A DNA stretch of 64,000 nt from Lachnospiraceae bacterium (lineage in GTDB: Bacteria; Bacillota; Clostridia; Lachnospirales; Lachnospiraceae). The DNA lies in assembly GCA_024691305.1 (NCBI GenBank), contig JAILNS010000033.1, positions 1 through 64,000 on the forward strand. The letters run 5' to 3'. Below the pieces are notes generated by a model. That model had not been told where the DNA came from. It ran no database searches and saw only the letters and a program-made list of their open reading frames with translations. A program made the translations under genes and the position numbers. Of this stretch, positions 16,311 through 26,465 are shown piece after piece (the first letter of the stretch is position 1; the number at the start of each line of letters is the position of its first letter).

Positions 16311-16683
16311 ATGGTATTAAAAGAGAGAACATCACTTAAGGATATTCTTGATAACGGAAACAAATTGTATGAATGCTATGATATGGCAGACCATGAGTCT
16401 TTTTGAACAATTATCGAATATCGAGGGTGAGGTTACCAGGCTGATCGACGATCATGAAAGGTTTGTCAACGGAGATATTCAAAACGATCATTCTATGGAT
16501 TATATAAAGAATATACTCAAGCTTATCGAACTTACCTTTGATGATCCTAAGAACCGTGAAAAGAAAATAGCCGAAAAGGAACTGAATGATGAAGTAACGG
16601 AGATCATCCGGTATTTAAACGGCGATTATGAAGCCCAGTATATTAAAGACTATTGGAAACAGTATACTGACGCTATCAGTTAA
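16311..16683 (+). pseudogene. Small hypothetical protein, frame broken by one extra T
   Basis: ATG 16311 has a good RBS (GCGGAGG, 16298-16304) and reads MVLKERTSLKDILDNGNKLY and ECYDMADHESF, then stops at TGA inside the run TCTTTTTGA (about 16398-16406). In the +1 frame the protein continues LFEQLSNIEGEVTRLIDDHE and on to a TAA at 16681-16683. Removing one T joins them smoothly as HESFEQLSNIEGEV, a protein of about 123 aa with no membrane segment and many charged residues. It resembles no family I know. The break could be a mutation in a T run, a sequencing error or a +1 recoding site at TTT-TGA. It lies between dapF (16 bp away) and dapL (17 bp away), so it is co-transcribed. Confidence 0.75.
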
Positions 16684-16700
16684 AGAAATGAGGTTACCAA

Positions 16701-17924
16701 ATGACCAAAGTTAATGACAATTACTTAAAGCTTCCGGGAAGTTATCTTTTTTCCACGATAGCCAAAAAGGTGGCTGCTTACGGCGAAGCAAATCCGGACA
16801 AAAAGGATAATATCATAAGACTTGGCATAGGCGATGTTACAAGACCCCTTACTCCGACGATCATAACCGCCATGCACAAGGCAGTTGATGAGATGGCCGA
16901 TGAAGCAACATTCAGGGGATATGCACCTGATCTTGGATATGAATTCCTAAGAAAAGCGATCGCCGACAATGATTATAAGAAGCGCGGATGCGATATAGAG
17001 GCAGACGAGATATTCGTATCGGACGGTGCAAAGTGCGATTCCGGAAATATTCAGGAGATATTTGCACGTGATAATAAGATAGCTGTCTGTGACCCCGTTT
17101 ATCCGGTATATGTAGATACCAATGTCATGGCAGGAAGAACAGGTACCTATGATCCTGATAAAGAAACATGGAGCGATGTGATCTATATGCCGTGTACTTC
17201 TGAGAACGGTTTTGCTCCCGAGATCCCTTCGGGTGAAGTTCCGGATCTTATATATCTGTGCTTCCCGAACAATCCCACGGGTGCGACCATAACCAAAGAC
17301 GCGCTCCAGAAGTGGGTGGATTATGCAAATGAGCACAAAAGTGTGATAATATATGATGCGGCTTACGAAGCATATATTTCCGAGGATAACGTTCCGCATA
17401 CGATATATGAGTGCGCAGGCGCACGTACGTGTGCGATCGAACTTCGTTCTTTTTCAAAAAATGCCGGATTTACCGGAGTACGTCTTGGATTTACGGTCAT
17501 TCCCAAGGATCTTGAAGTAGAGGGTACGAAGCTTCATTCACTCTGGGCAAGACGTCACGGGACAAAATATAACGGAGCTCCGTATATCATCCAGCGCGCC
17601 GGTGAAGCGGTATATTCTGCGGCAGGTCAGGAAGAGATACGCGGACTTGTCGGATATTACATGAAAAATGCCGCATATATCTTAAACGGATTAAAGGATG
17701 CGGGATTTGAGGTTTCGGGCGGAGTAAATGCCCCTTATATCTGGCTTAAGGCTCCGAACAACATGAGCAGCTGGGAGTTTTTTGATTATCTGTTAAGTGA
17801 GGTACAGATCGTCGGTACGCCCGGATCGGGATTTGGACCGAGCGGAGAAACATATTTCAGACTGACCGCATTCGGGTCATATGAGAATACGGTCAAGGCT
17901 GTTGACAGGATGAAACAATTATAG
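16701..17924 (+). CDS. dapL: LL-diaminopimelate aminotransferase
   Basis: A PLP-dependent fold-type I aminotransferase converting tetrahydrodipicolinate directly to LL-DAP, the substrate of DapF. The family signature is at the N-terminus (NYLKLPGSYLFSTIAKKV, RLGIGDVTRPLTPTI). ATFRGYAPDLGYEFLRKAI, FVSDGAKCDSGN, YPVYVDTNVMAGRTG and the FPNNPTGATI motif follow. The PLP lysine is in ELRSFSKNAGFTGVRLGF. At 407 aa it is full length. The AGGTTACCAA before ATG gives a modest RBS. Together with dapF it shows the DapL variant of lysine synthesis, common in Clostridia. Confidence 0.97.
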   Translation: MTKVNDNYLKLPGSYLFSTIAKKVAAYGEANPDKKDNIIRLGIGDVTRPLTPTIITAMHKAVDEMADEATFRGYAPDLGYEFLRKAIADNDYKKRGCDIEADEIFVSDGAKCDSGNIQEIFARDNKIAVCDPVYPVYVDTNVMAGRTGTYDPDKETWSDVIYMPCTSENGFAPEIPSGEVPDLIYLCFPNNPTGATITKDALQKWVDYANEHKSVIIYDAAYEAYISEDNVPHTIYECAGARTCAIELRSFSKNAGFTGVRLGFTVIPKDLEVEGTKLHSLWARRHGTKYNGAPYIIQRAGEAVYSAAGQEEIRGLVGYYMKNAAYILNGLKDAGFEVSGGVNAPYIWLKAPNNMSSWEFFDYLLSEVQIVGTPGSGFGPSGETYFRLTAFGSYENTVKAVDRMKQL

Positions 17925-17983
17925 GATCGGGAATATAGTCAGTCCCGGTCATAACAAGGTGAAGTCAAGGAAGGAATACGAAA

Positions 17984-19732
17984 ATGACACCAAACAAATA
18001 CAGAAATACCACAATAGGAGAGCTTACCGAAGCTAACATCGGAGAAGAGAAAAGAGTAGCCGGATGGGTTGAGAATATCAGAGACCACGGCGGTGTATCT
18101 TTTATCGATCTGAGAGATATGTATGGAGTGCTCCAGGTAGTGCTTCGCGATACTTCGCTTCTCGAGGGCATCACCAGAGAGATGAGCATCTCGGTTGAAG
18201 GTCCGATTGAAAAAAGAGATGAGGAAACATACAATCCGAAGATCCCTACAGGTACGATAGAACTTGAAGCCAAGTCGATAGATGTACTCGGTAAGGTTTA
18301 TAAGCAATTGCCTTTTGAGATCCAGACATCGAAGGAAACGAGAGAGGATGTACGTCTTAAATACAGATACCTTGACCTTCGTAATCCCAAGGTAAAAGAC
18401 AATATTCTGTTCCGTTCGGAAGTCATCGCATATCTTCGTGAGCAGATGACTCAGATGGGATTCGTTGAGATACAGACTCCCATACTGTGTGCATCAAGCC
18501 CCGAGGGCGCACGTGATTATATCGTTCCTTCAAGAAGGTTTAAGGGCAAGTTCTATGCACTTCCCCAGGCACCTCAGCAGTATAAGCAGCTTCTTATGGT
18601 GTCGGGATTTGATAAGTATTTCCAGATAGCTCCGTGCTTCAGAGATGAGGATGCGAGAGCCGACCGTTCACCCGGTGAGTTCTATCAGCTTGACTTTGAG
18701 ATGAGCTATGCAACGCAGGAAGATGTTTTTGCAGTAGGCGAACAGGTTCTTACCGCTACATTTAAGAAATTCGCACCCGAAGGAAGCGTTATAACCGAAG
18801 CACCTTATCCGATATACAGCTATGCACAGGCCATGCTTGAGTTTGGTACGGATAAGCCCGATCTTCGTAACCCGCTTCGTATAATAGATGTGACAGACTT
18901 CTTCCAGAAGTGTACATTTAAGCCTTTTGTAGGCAAGACAGTGCGTGCTATCAAGGTTCACGCCGACATGTCCAAGGGCTTCCACGAGAAACTCCTTAAG
19001 TTTGCACAGGATATAGGAATGGGCGGACTCGGATATCTTGAAGTTGCTGAAGACTTAACCTACAAGGGACCTATCGACAAGTTCATCCCCGATGATCTTA
19101 AGGGTGAGATAAGAGAACTCGGTTCCCTCGAAGCAGGCGATACGATCTTCTTTATCGCAGATAAGGAAGCAAAAGCAAACTTCTATGCAGGACAGATCAG
19201 ACAGGAACTCGGAGTACGTCTTGATCTTCTTGAGAAAAACGCATACAGATTCTGCTACATAAATGATTTCCCGATGTATGAACTTGATGAGGAGACCAAG
19301 CAGATAGGCTTTACGCATAATCCTTTTTCAATGCCTCAGGGAGGACTTGATGCATTAAAGAACGAGGATCCCTTAAAGATACTTGCATATCAGTATGACA
19401 TCGTATGTAACGGAGTCGAATTATCAAGCGGCGCCGTACGTAACCACGATATGGAGATCATGGTCGAGGCATTTAAGATCGCAGGCTATGATGAGGAAGT
19501 GCTTAAGACCAAGTTCGGAGCACTCTATCAGGCATTCCAGTTCGGTGCACCTCCGCATGCGGGAATGGCACCCGGCGTAGACCGTATGATCATGCTTCTT
19601 CGAAACGAAGAGAATATCCGAGAGATCATAGCATTCCCCATGAGCGGATCGGGTCAGGATCTTATGTGCAATGCACCGGGTGAAGTAACGGAACTGCAGC
19701 TTCGTGAAGTACATATCAAGGTACGTGATTAA
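17984..19732 (+). CDS. aspS: Aspartyl-tRNA synthetase
   Basis: A class II synthetase of 582 aa. It has an N-terminal OB-fold anticodon domain (RVAGWVENIRDHGGVSFIDL) and motif 2 FRDEDARADRSPGEFYQLDF. The bacterial GAD insert (about residues 290-410) follows, then motif 3 with GMAPGVDRMIMLL. The SPGEFYQLD form of motif 2 differs from the QPEFTQID of the commoner bacterial enzymes and marks a distinct subgroup. Placement directly before gatCAB (9 bp to gatC) suggests a non-discriminating enzyme that also charges tRNA-Asn with Asp for transamidation; this is contextual. A strong RBS (AGGAAGGAA) precedes ATG 17984. Confidence 0.96.
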   Translation: MTPNKYRNTTIGELTEANIGEEKRVAGWVENIRDHGGVSFIDLRDMYGVLQVVLRDTSLLEGITREMSISVEGPIEKRDEETYNPKIPTGTIELEAKSIDVLGKVYKQLPFEIQTSKETREDVRLKYRYLDLRNPKVKDNILFRSEVIAYLREQMTQMGFVEIQTPILCASSPEGARDYIVPSRRFKGKFYALPQAPQQYKQLLMVSGFDKYFQIAPCFRDEDARADRSPGEFYQLDFEMSYATQEDVFAVGEQVLTATFKKFAPEGSVITEAPYPIYSYAQAMLEFGTDKPDLRNPLRIIDVTDFFQKCTFKPFVGKTVRAIKVHADMSKGFHEKLLKFAQDIGMGGLGYLEVAEDLTYKGPIDKFIPDDLKGEIRELGSLEAGDTIFFIADKEAKANFYAGQIRQELGVRLDLLEKNAYRFCYINDFPMYELDEETKQIGFTHNPFSMPQGGLDALKNEDPLKILAYQYDIVCNGVELSSGAVRNHDMEIMVEAFKIAGYDEEVLKTKFGALYQAFQFGAPPHAGMAPGVDRMIMLLRNEENIREIIAFPMSGSGQDLMCNAPGEVTELQLREVHIKVRD

Positions 19733-19741
19733 AGGAGAATT

Positions 19742-20035
19742 ATGGCAAATATAATTTCTGATGAGACCATCGAATATGTAGGCATACTTGCCAAGTTAGA
19801 GCTTTCCGAAGAAGAGAAGGAAGCTGCTAAATCCGATATGGGACGTATGCTTGACTATATAGACATGCTGGGCGAACTCGATACCGAAAATGTCGAGCCC
19901 ATGTCGCATGCCTTTCCGGTGCAGAATGTATTCAGGGAGGATGCGGTCACGGGCACAGATATGCGCGACCTGATCCTTAAGAATGCGCCCGAAGAAAAAG
20001 ATGGCATGTTTGTGGTGCCAAAGACATTTGAGTAG
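19742..20035 (+). CDS. gatC: Asp/Glu-tRNA amidotransferase subunit C
   Basis: GatC (97 aa) clamps GatA to GatB in the amidotransferase that converts misacylated Asp-tRNA-Asn to Asn-tRNA. Family features seen: ISDETIEYVGILAKLELSEE at the start, MLDYIDMLGELDTENVEPMS in the middle and VFREDAVTGTDMRDLILKNA near the end. AAAGGAG precedes the ATG. The start is 9 bp after aspS. A 175-bp gap holding a hairpin repeat separates it from gatA, which is unusual for this operon. Confidence 0.95.
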   Translation: MANIISDETIEYVGILAKLELSEEEKEAAKSDMGRMLDYIDMLGELDTENVEPMSHAFPVQNVFREDAVTGTDMRDLILKNAPEEKDGMFVVPKTFE

Positions 20036-20040
20036 TTTCA

Positions 20041-20190
20041 ATCATATGATCTGCTTCAATAGAGCGTTATCACCGCAGGACGCTTTCGCTTCATAGCGCT
20101 TGCTTACGTTGCTAAGCTCGAAAGAACCTCGCTAAGCAACGAGTAGCGCTAAGACCTGCTTGTGATAATCACTTATTGAAGCATATGATA
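20041..20190 (+). repeat. Long hairpin repeat, copy A (between gatC and gatA)
   Basis: About 150 bp that can fold end to end. The outer arms ATCATATG..CTTCAATA..TTATCAC (20041-20073) pair with GTGATAA..TATTGAAG.CATATGAT (20161-20189). Inner stems follow: GCAGG with CCTGC, AGCGCT (20095-20100) with AGCGCT (20145-20150) and GTTGCT with AGCAAC. The tip is GCTCGAAAGAACCTCGC, a sequence shared with copies B, D and E and, in reverse complement, C. Outer arms are unique to this copy. No T run follows, and the operon continues, so it is not a plain terminator. Confidence 0.85.
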
Positions 20191-20210
20191 ATCACTTTGA
20201 AAGGATACGC

Positions 20211-21647
20211 ATGAGTAAGATCACACAGATGGATGCCCTGACACTGGGAAAGGCAATAGCAGCCGGAGAGGTGAAGGTAACCGAAGCAACCGAAGAGTAT
20301 TTAAAGTCCATAAAAGAGTCGGACGAGAAATATAACTGCTACGTGACCGTGGACGAAGAAGGTGCGATGAAGAGCGCATCTGATGTTCAGGCCCGTATAG
20401 AAAAAGGGGAACTTAAATCTCCTCTTGCGGGAGTTCCCGTAGCGATCAAGGACAATATGTGTACGGAAGGACTCCTTACCACATGTTCGTCCAAGATCCT
20501 GTATAATTTCGTTCCCACATATGAGTCTACCGCAGTCAGCAAACTTCGTGACGCAGGTGCGGTAATCCTGGGCAAAACAAACATGGATGAGTTCGCAATG
20601 GGTTCAACTACAGAGACTTCATATTTCGGACCTACCAAAAACCCCGCAAATCCCGAGCATGTACCGGGAGGATCGTCGGGCGGATCAGCGGCTGCAGTGG
20701 CAGCAGGCGAGTGTGCATATGCTCTCGGTTCAGATACAGGAGGATCCATCAGACAGCCTGCTTCATATTGCGGAGTCGTAGGTATCAAGCCCACATACGG
20801 AACAGTGTCCAGATACGGTCTTATCGCATACGGATCATCACTTGACCAGATCGGACCTCTTACGAGAAATGTATCTGATGCGGCAGCCGTACTTACAGCC
20901 ATAGCAGGTCACGATGAGAAGGATTCCACATCCGTTAATGCTAAGGCAAAAGACTATACCAAGGCACTTACTAAAGATGTAAAGGATATAAAGATAGGTA
21001 TCCCGAGAGACTATTTCGGAGAAGGACTGGATCCCGAGGTCGCATCAAAAGTCCGTGCGGCAGCAGATGTTTTGAAAAATGCAGGCGCAAGCGTTGAAGA
21101 GTTTGACCTAAGTCTGGTCAATTATGCGATCCCTGCATATTATACGATCGCAGCAGCAGAAGCAAGTTCAAACCTCGAAAGATTCGACGGCATCAAATAC
21201 GGATACAGAACGGAAGACTACGAAGGCCTTCACAACATGTACAAGAAGAGCCGCTCCGAAGGGTTCGGTGCTGAAGTTAAGCGTCGTATCATGCTCGGAA
21301 GTTTCGTCTTAAGTTCCGGTTATTATGATGCATATTACTTAAAGGCACTTAAGGTTAAGGCTCTTATCAAGAAGGCATTTGATGAGGCTTTTGCAAAATA
21401 CGATATCATCTTAGGGCCGGTAGCACCTACACCCGCACCTAAGCTCGGTGAGTCTTTATCCGATCCGATCAAGATGTATCTGGGAGATATCTATACGATA
21501 TCCGTAAACCTTGCCGGACTTCCGGGAATCAGTTTACCCTGTGGTACTTCCGCTGAGGGACTTCCGATAGGTGTGCAGCTTCTTGCGGATTGCTTTGAAG
21601 AAGAGAAGTTGTTTAGGACGGCGTATACATACGAACAATGTAAGTAA
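20211..21647 (+). CDS. gatA: Asp/Glu-tRNA amidotransferase subunit A
   Basis: The amidase subunit that frees ammonia from glutamine (or asparagine). The Ser-Ser-Lys triad of the amidase-signature family is intact: Lys in VAIKDNMCTEG, the cis-Ser in GGSSGGSAAAVAAG and the nucleophile Ser in LGSDTGGSIRQPASYCGVVG. LPGISLPCG near the C-terminus is also typical. Length 478 aa, normal. AAAGGAT precedes the ATG. It lies between two hairpin repeats within gatCAB. With GlnRS also encoded in the window, the complex probably serves tRNA-Asn and not tRNA-Gln. Confidence 0.97.
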   Translation: MSKITQMDALTLGKAIAAGEVKVTEATEEYLKSIKESDEKYNCYVTVDEEGAMKSASDVQARIEKGELKSPLAGVPVAIKDNMCTEGLLTTCSSKILYNFVPTYESTAVSKLRDAGAVILGKTNMDEFAMGSTTETSYFGPTKNPANPEHVPGGSSGGSAAAVAAGECAYALGSDTGGSIRQPASYCGVVGIKPTYGTVSRYGLIAYGSSLDQIGPLTRNVSDAAAVLTAIAGHDEKDSTSVNAKAKDYTKALTKDVKDIKIGIPRDYFGEGLDPEVASKVRAAADVLKNAGASVEEFDLSLVNYAIPAYYTIAAAEASSNLERFDGIKYGYRTEDYEGLHNMYKKSRSEGFGAEVKRRIMLGSFVLSSGYYDAYYLKALKVKALIKKAFDEAFAKYDIILGPVAPTPAPKLGESLSDPIKMYLGDIYTISVNLAGLPGISLPCGTSAEGLPIGVQLLADCFEEEKLFRTAYTYEQCK

Positions 21648-21650
21648 AGA

Positions 21651-21785
21651 TGTTTGCCAAGCAAGGTCTGACGCCGGCACGCTCTCGCTGCTGACGTCCT
21701 CGTTGCGTTACTAGGCTCGTGAGAAACCTCGCCGAGTAACGACGGGCCGTCAAGCACCGGCTTACAGACACATACTTGTCAAACA
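21651..21785 (+). repeat. Long hairpin repeat, copy B (between gatA and gatB)
   Basis: Outer arms TGTTTGCCAAG...TCTG (21651-21670) pair with CAGA...CTTGTCAAACA (21765-21785). The inside shares GGCACGCTCTCGCTGCT with copies D and E. Compared with them, the stem TGACG/CGTCA replaces TCACG/CGTGA and GCCGG/CCGGC replaces GCAGG/CCTGC, so pairing is preserved by matched changes. The tip is GGCTCGTGAGAAACCTCGCC. It starts 3 bp after the gatA stop. Confidence 0.85.
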
Positions 21786-21809
21786 ATTATACATACAAGA
21801 GGATTTATT

Positions 21810-23240
21810 ATGTCAGATTACGAAACAGTCATAGGTCTTGAGGTTCATGTGGAACTGGCTACCAAGACCAAGATATTCTGCGGATGCTCAACCGAATTCG
21901 GCGGAGAACCCAACACTCATACATGTCCGGTATGTACCGGAATGCCCGGCTCGCTTCCAGTGCTTAACAAGCAGGTGCTTGAGTATGCGATAGCGGTCGG
22001 TCTTGCAACGAACTGTGACATCACCAGATACTGCAAGTTTGACAGAAAGAATTATTTCTATCCGGATAACCCGCAGAACTACCAGATATCACAGCTTTAT
22101 CTGCCTATATGCAGAAACGGACATGTGGATATCAAAACCGAAAGCGGAACAGAGAAGGCCGTACGTATCCATGAGATACATATGGAAGAAGATGCGGGCA
22201 AACTCATACATGACGACTGGCTTGATGCATCACTCGTTGATTATAACCGTTCCGGTGTACCGCTCATAGAGATAGTGTCGGAGCCTGATATGAGATCTGC
22301 GGAAGAAGTTATCGCATATCTTGAGAAACTCAGGATGACGATATCATACCTTGGTGCCAGCGACTGTAAACTGCAGGAAGGCTCCATGCGTGCGGATGTA
22401 AACCTGTCTGTACGTAAGGTGGGAGATACAGAGTTCGGAACACGTACCGAAATGAAGAACCTTAACTCTTTTAAGGCCATCGCTCGTGCCATAGCAGGCG
22501 AAACGGAGCGTCAGATCGATCTGATAGAGTCCGGTGAAAAAGTCATACAGGAAACCAGACGCTGGGATGATGATAAGGAAATGTCCTATGCGATGAGAAG
22601 CAAGGAAGATGCACAGGACTATCGTTATTTCCCGGATCCCGATCTTGTACCGATAAGCGTATCGGAGGAACTGTTAAACGAGATCAAGTCACGTGAACCG
22701 GAATTCAGAGAGGCTAAGATAGTAAGATACGCGGAAGAATTCGGCTTACCCGAAAAAGACATTCTGCTCATCACGGAAAATAAGCATCTTGCTGATATAT
22801 TCGAAGAAACCGTATCAAAGGGCGCTCCCGCAAAGAAGGTTTCAAACTGGCTGATGGTTGAGACCATGCGCCTTTTAAAAGAGAATAATCTGGATCCCGA
22901 GGATATCAGATTCAGCCCCGAAAACCTTGCTTCGCTCATAGAACTTACCGAAAAGAAGACCGTTAACTCGACTGTTGCCAAGGAAATTTTTGAGGAGATG
23001 TTTAAGTCGGACTGTGATCCCGTAAAATATGTGGAGGAGCACGGACTTGCAATGCAAAACGACGAAGGAGCACTTCGCGAGACCATAGCTAAGGTCATAG
23101 CGGATAACCCTCAGTCGGTGGATGACTATCATAACGGCAAGGAAAAAGCCATAGGATTCTTAGTCGGACAGACGATGAAGGCAATGCAGGGAAAATGTGA
23201 TCCGGGAAGTGTTAACCGTATATTAAAAGAATTGCTTTAA
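21810..23240 (+). CDS. gatB: Asp/Glu-tRNA amidotransferase subunit B
   Basis: GatB binds the misacylated tRNA and phosphorylates or adenylates the side chain before amidation. The conserved N-terminus YETVIGLEVHVELATKTKIF is present. The zinc-site cysteines are in FCGCSTEFGG and HTCPVCTGMPGSLPVLN, with FDRKNYFYPDNPQNYQISQL and RIHEIHMEEDAGKLIHD following. The C-terminal GatB/YqeY domain ends in KCDPGSVNRILKELL. Length 476 aa, complete. RBS AGAGGA. It converges with the minus-strand gene ending at 23252; no clear terminator lies in the 11-bp gap. Confidence 0.97.
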   Translation: MSDYETVIGLEVHVELATKTKIFCGCSTEFGGEPNTHTCPVCTGMPGSLPVLNKQVLEYAIAVGLATNCDITRYCKFDRKNYFYPDNPQNYQISQLYLPICRNGHVDIKTESGTEKAVRIHEIHMEEDAGKLIHDDWLDASLVDYNRSGVPLIEIVSEPDMRSAEEVIAYLEKLRMTISYLGASDCKLQEGSMRADVNLSVRKVGDTEFGTRTEMKNLNSFKAIARAIAGETERQIDLIESGEKVIQETRRWDDDKEMSYAMRSKEDAQDYRYFPDPDLVPISVSEELLNEIKSREPEFREAKIVRYAEEFGLPEKDILLITENKHLADIFEETVSKGAPAKKVSNWLMVETMRLLKENNLDPEDIRFSPENLASLIELTEKKTVNSTVAKEIFEEMFKSDCDPVKYVEEHGLAMQNDEGALRETIAKVIADNPQSVDDYHNGKEKAIGFLVGQTMKAMQGKCDPGSVNRILKELL

Positions 23241-23251
23241 TTTTGTTAGTC

Positions 23252-24049
23252 TTATTGATTCATAAGATATTCTAACCCCGTCAGTGCGGCTTCAAGTCTG
23301 GTCGTGTTGGCGGGGATCCCTATTATGGGCTCGGTTCTGTATCCCTGGTATGTATCGGATTCAGACAGATGTCCGTAGATTCCGGAAGCACCGATGCGTG
23401 TATTCTCATCTGCAAAAAAACCAACGGGAATGGGATCCTTCATCGTGGAAGGATCGTGGTGGTCTATAGTGTATCCGGCCTGTTTCTCGGTCACGTTAAG
23501 GTCTGTTTCGTCATAATCCGAGAAAGTTCCTGCATCGGTATAGTAGATACGGCCTTCCATAGCAGAGAGTTCTTCATATGAATAGATATCTCTTAAGTCC
23601 GAGAAACTTCCGTTTTGAGCATACTGTTCAAAAACCGGAGTGTCGGCGATAAATATGTCAATGGACTTTGAACTTAACAGAGCGGCCATCTTCTGGGCGC
23701 TGGCATATTCGGCATTAGCGGATGAAGTATCGGACCCTAGCATCAGGGAAGTATCTATGTCTATCTCGTAATCATCGGTATCAAAGTCAAGAAGCTCCGT
23801 AAGATCATACTTCCATGTCTCCGTGACACCGCCTATGCTGTCGGCGATCGAATTGACTTCTACGATACATAAAGCATAATCCTTGTAGGTCACCCAGGAA
23901 TGTATTAAAGATGCGGCAATCACAATGACACCTACTGCTATCATTGTCTGGATCTTGTAATATTCCCAGAAGTATGCAAGTTTTTCTTTAAGAGGGCGTC
24001 CTTTCATCTTGGAACCCTGTACTTTGGTCTCTTCCCATATCGTAGCCAT
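23252..24049 (-). CDS. Hypothetical protein with one membrane anchor
   Basis: I do not recognise a family. The N-terminal 35 residues are charged and cytoplasmic-looking (KMKGRPLKEKLAYFWEYYKI). One membrane helix follows at about 36-55 (MIAVGVIVIAASLIHSWV), then an acidic domain of about 210 residues that would lie outside the cell. Within it, ALLSSKSIDIFIADTPVFEQ and FSDLRDIYSYEELSAMEGRI recall the ligand-domain folds of extracellular solute-binding proteins, but this is weak. The ATG at 24049 is preceded on its strand by GGGAGCAG. Copy C of the hairpin repeat begins about 30 bp upstream. Confidence 0.7.
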   Translation of the reverse strand: MATIWEETKVQGSKMKGRPLKEKLAYFWEYYKIQTMIAVGVIVIAASLIHSWVTYKDYALCIVEVNSIADSIGGVTETWKYDLTELLDFDTDDYEIDIDTSLMLGSDTSSANAEYASAQKMAALLSSKSIDIFIADTPVFEQYAQNGSFSDLRDIYSYEELSAMEGRIYYTDAGTFSDYDETDLNVTEKQAGYTIDHHDPSTMKDPIPVGFFADENTRIGASGIYGHLSESDTYQGYRTEPIIGIPANTTRLEAALTGLEYLMNQ

Positions 24050-24078
24050 TTATCTGCTCCCTTATGAACTTTTATGTC

Positions 24079-24256
24079 TTGTAAATAAATATATTCCCCG
24101 GTGGCAGGCATATATATGATCCTAAGCAGGTGCTTGGGAGCCGCCGGTGCCTGACGAGGTATTTTCGAGTCTGGCATCCGCTGCGTGCGATCAGCAGCGC
24201 AAGCGTGCCTGCGTGGATCGTGTATATGCCTGCCACCTGTATTTATTGATTTACAA
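24079..24256 (-). repeat. Long hairpin repeat, copy C (opposite orientation)
   Basis: The largest copy. The arms TTGTAAATAAATA...GGTGGCAGGCATATA..GATCC (24079-24122) pair almost fully with GGATCGTGTATATGCCTGCC...ATTTACAA (24214-24256). The inner part, read on the minus strand, is GCAGGCACGCTTGCGCTGCT...CTCGAAAATACCTCG...GCACCTGC, matching copies D and E. The arms share no sequence with other copies, yet are self-complementary. Confidence 0.85.
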
Positions 24257-24432
24257 GTGACATTTTAACATCATTTGTGCGGATATCTATGCGCCGGTTG
24301 TATATTTTACTCAAATTTTATTTTTTAAGACGATTTTTATATCTATCTCCCCCCTAAATAGTGTAGAATATATTAAATAGTCTAAAATAAATTTTACGTG
24401 TATTTCTCCATACGGAGAAACCGAGGTGAGTT
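24257..24432 (+). promoter_or_regulatory. Leader with small hairpin before the DUF6106-like gene
   Basis: AT-rich intergenic sequence. A perfect 7-bp hairpin, TTTCTCC (24404-24410) and GGAGAAA (24415-24421) with a 4-nt loop, ends just before the GAGGTGAG ribosome-binding site. Masking of the RBS region is possible. No promoter could be fixed; TAGAAT near 24363 is one -10 candidate. Confidence 0.4.
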
Positions 24433-24933
24433 ATGAGCAACGATACATATGTTGAATGTCTGGTGGCGCGTAAATCGTCAACTCTTATGAAATTTCTTAA
24501 GATACTTCTGATAATGCTGGCAGCTGCATTTCTTTTTCTGGGACTTCTGGGTTATATAGTGGCTATGATAGTCGGGATCATCTGCGGGGTCGGCGCATAT
24601 TTTGTGTCCCTTCAGTGCGTTATAGAGTATGAGTATCTGTATCTGGATAAGGAGATCACCATAGATAAGATAATGGGAAGAAGCCGCAGAAAACGTGTGG
24701 CGACTTACGAGATAGACCGTATGGAGATAATGGCTCCGATGAATTCCTATCATCTGGATAATTACCGCAAAAGAGAAGTAAAACCTAAGGATTTTTCTTC
24801 AGGAATAGAGGAACAGCCTGATAAGAGGTACGCAATGTACTACGAGGGCAACGAAATGATCATTTTTGAACCCAATGAAGATATGGTCAAAGCGATCATG
24901 AATGTTGCTCCAAGGAAAGCCTTCAAAGACTGA
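24433..24933 (+). CDS. Small membrane protein, DUF6106-like
   Basis: A 166-aa protein. Residues about 20-62 are strongly hydrophobic and make two membrane helices (FLKILLIMLAAAFLFLGLLG, then IVGIICGVGAYFVSLQCVIE). The rest is a charged cytoplasmic domain (EYEYLYLDKEITIDKIMG, RRKRVATYEIDRMEI). The start MSNDTYVECLVARK resembles a family in Lachnospiraceae that I recall as DUF6106; I cannot verify this. Function is unknown. It has a GAGGTGAG RBS and lies 79 bp upstream of guaB. Confidence 0.7.
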   Translation: MSNDTYVECLVARKSSTLMKFLKILLIMLAAAFLFLGLLGYIVAMIVGIICGVGAYFVSLQCVIEYEYLYLDKEITIDKIMGRSRRKRVATYEIDRMEIMAPMNSYHLDNYRKREVKPKDFSSGIEEQPDKRYAMYYEGNEMIIFEPNEDMVKAIMNVAPRKAFKD

Positions 24934-24945
24934 AACGAACAATAC

Positions 24946-24979
24946 AGTTTATATAAACTAAATGTGGTTGGGGAACCGC
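24946..24979 (+). promoter_or_regulatory. Palindrome and hairpin in the guaB leader
   Basis: A perfect 14-bp palindrome, AGTTTATATAAACT (24946-24959), followed at 24964-24979 by a hairpin GTGGTT-GGGG-AACCGC. They are 35-65 bp upstream of guaB and may be an operator and a leader structure for purine control. No known riboswitch fold was recognised. Confidence 0.35.
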
Positions 24980-24994
24980 AAACCTGAACATTAG

Positions 24995-26464
<1,470 letters not shown>

Positions 26465-26465
26465 A

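Noticed and set aside
15554-16363. Minus-strand ORF of 269 codons opposite dapF
   Set aside because: dapF is unambiguous on the plus strand; the reverse frame has no motif or RBS.
16390-16410. prfB-type programmed +1 frameshift
   Set aside because: The stop context TTT-TGA is suggestive, but the internal Shine-Dalgarno needed in prfB is missing; kept only as a broken gene with recoding as one possibility.
17925-17955. Terminator between dapL and aspS
   Set aside because: A weak hairpin (GATCGGGA with TCCCGGTC) exists but has no T run.
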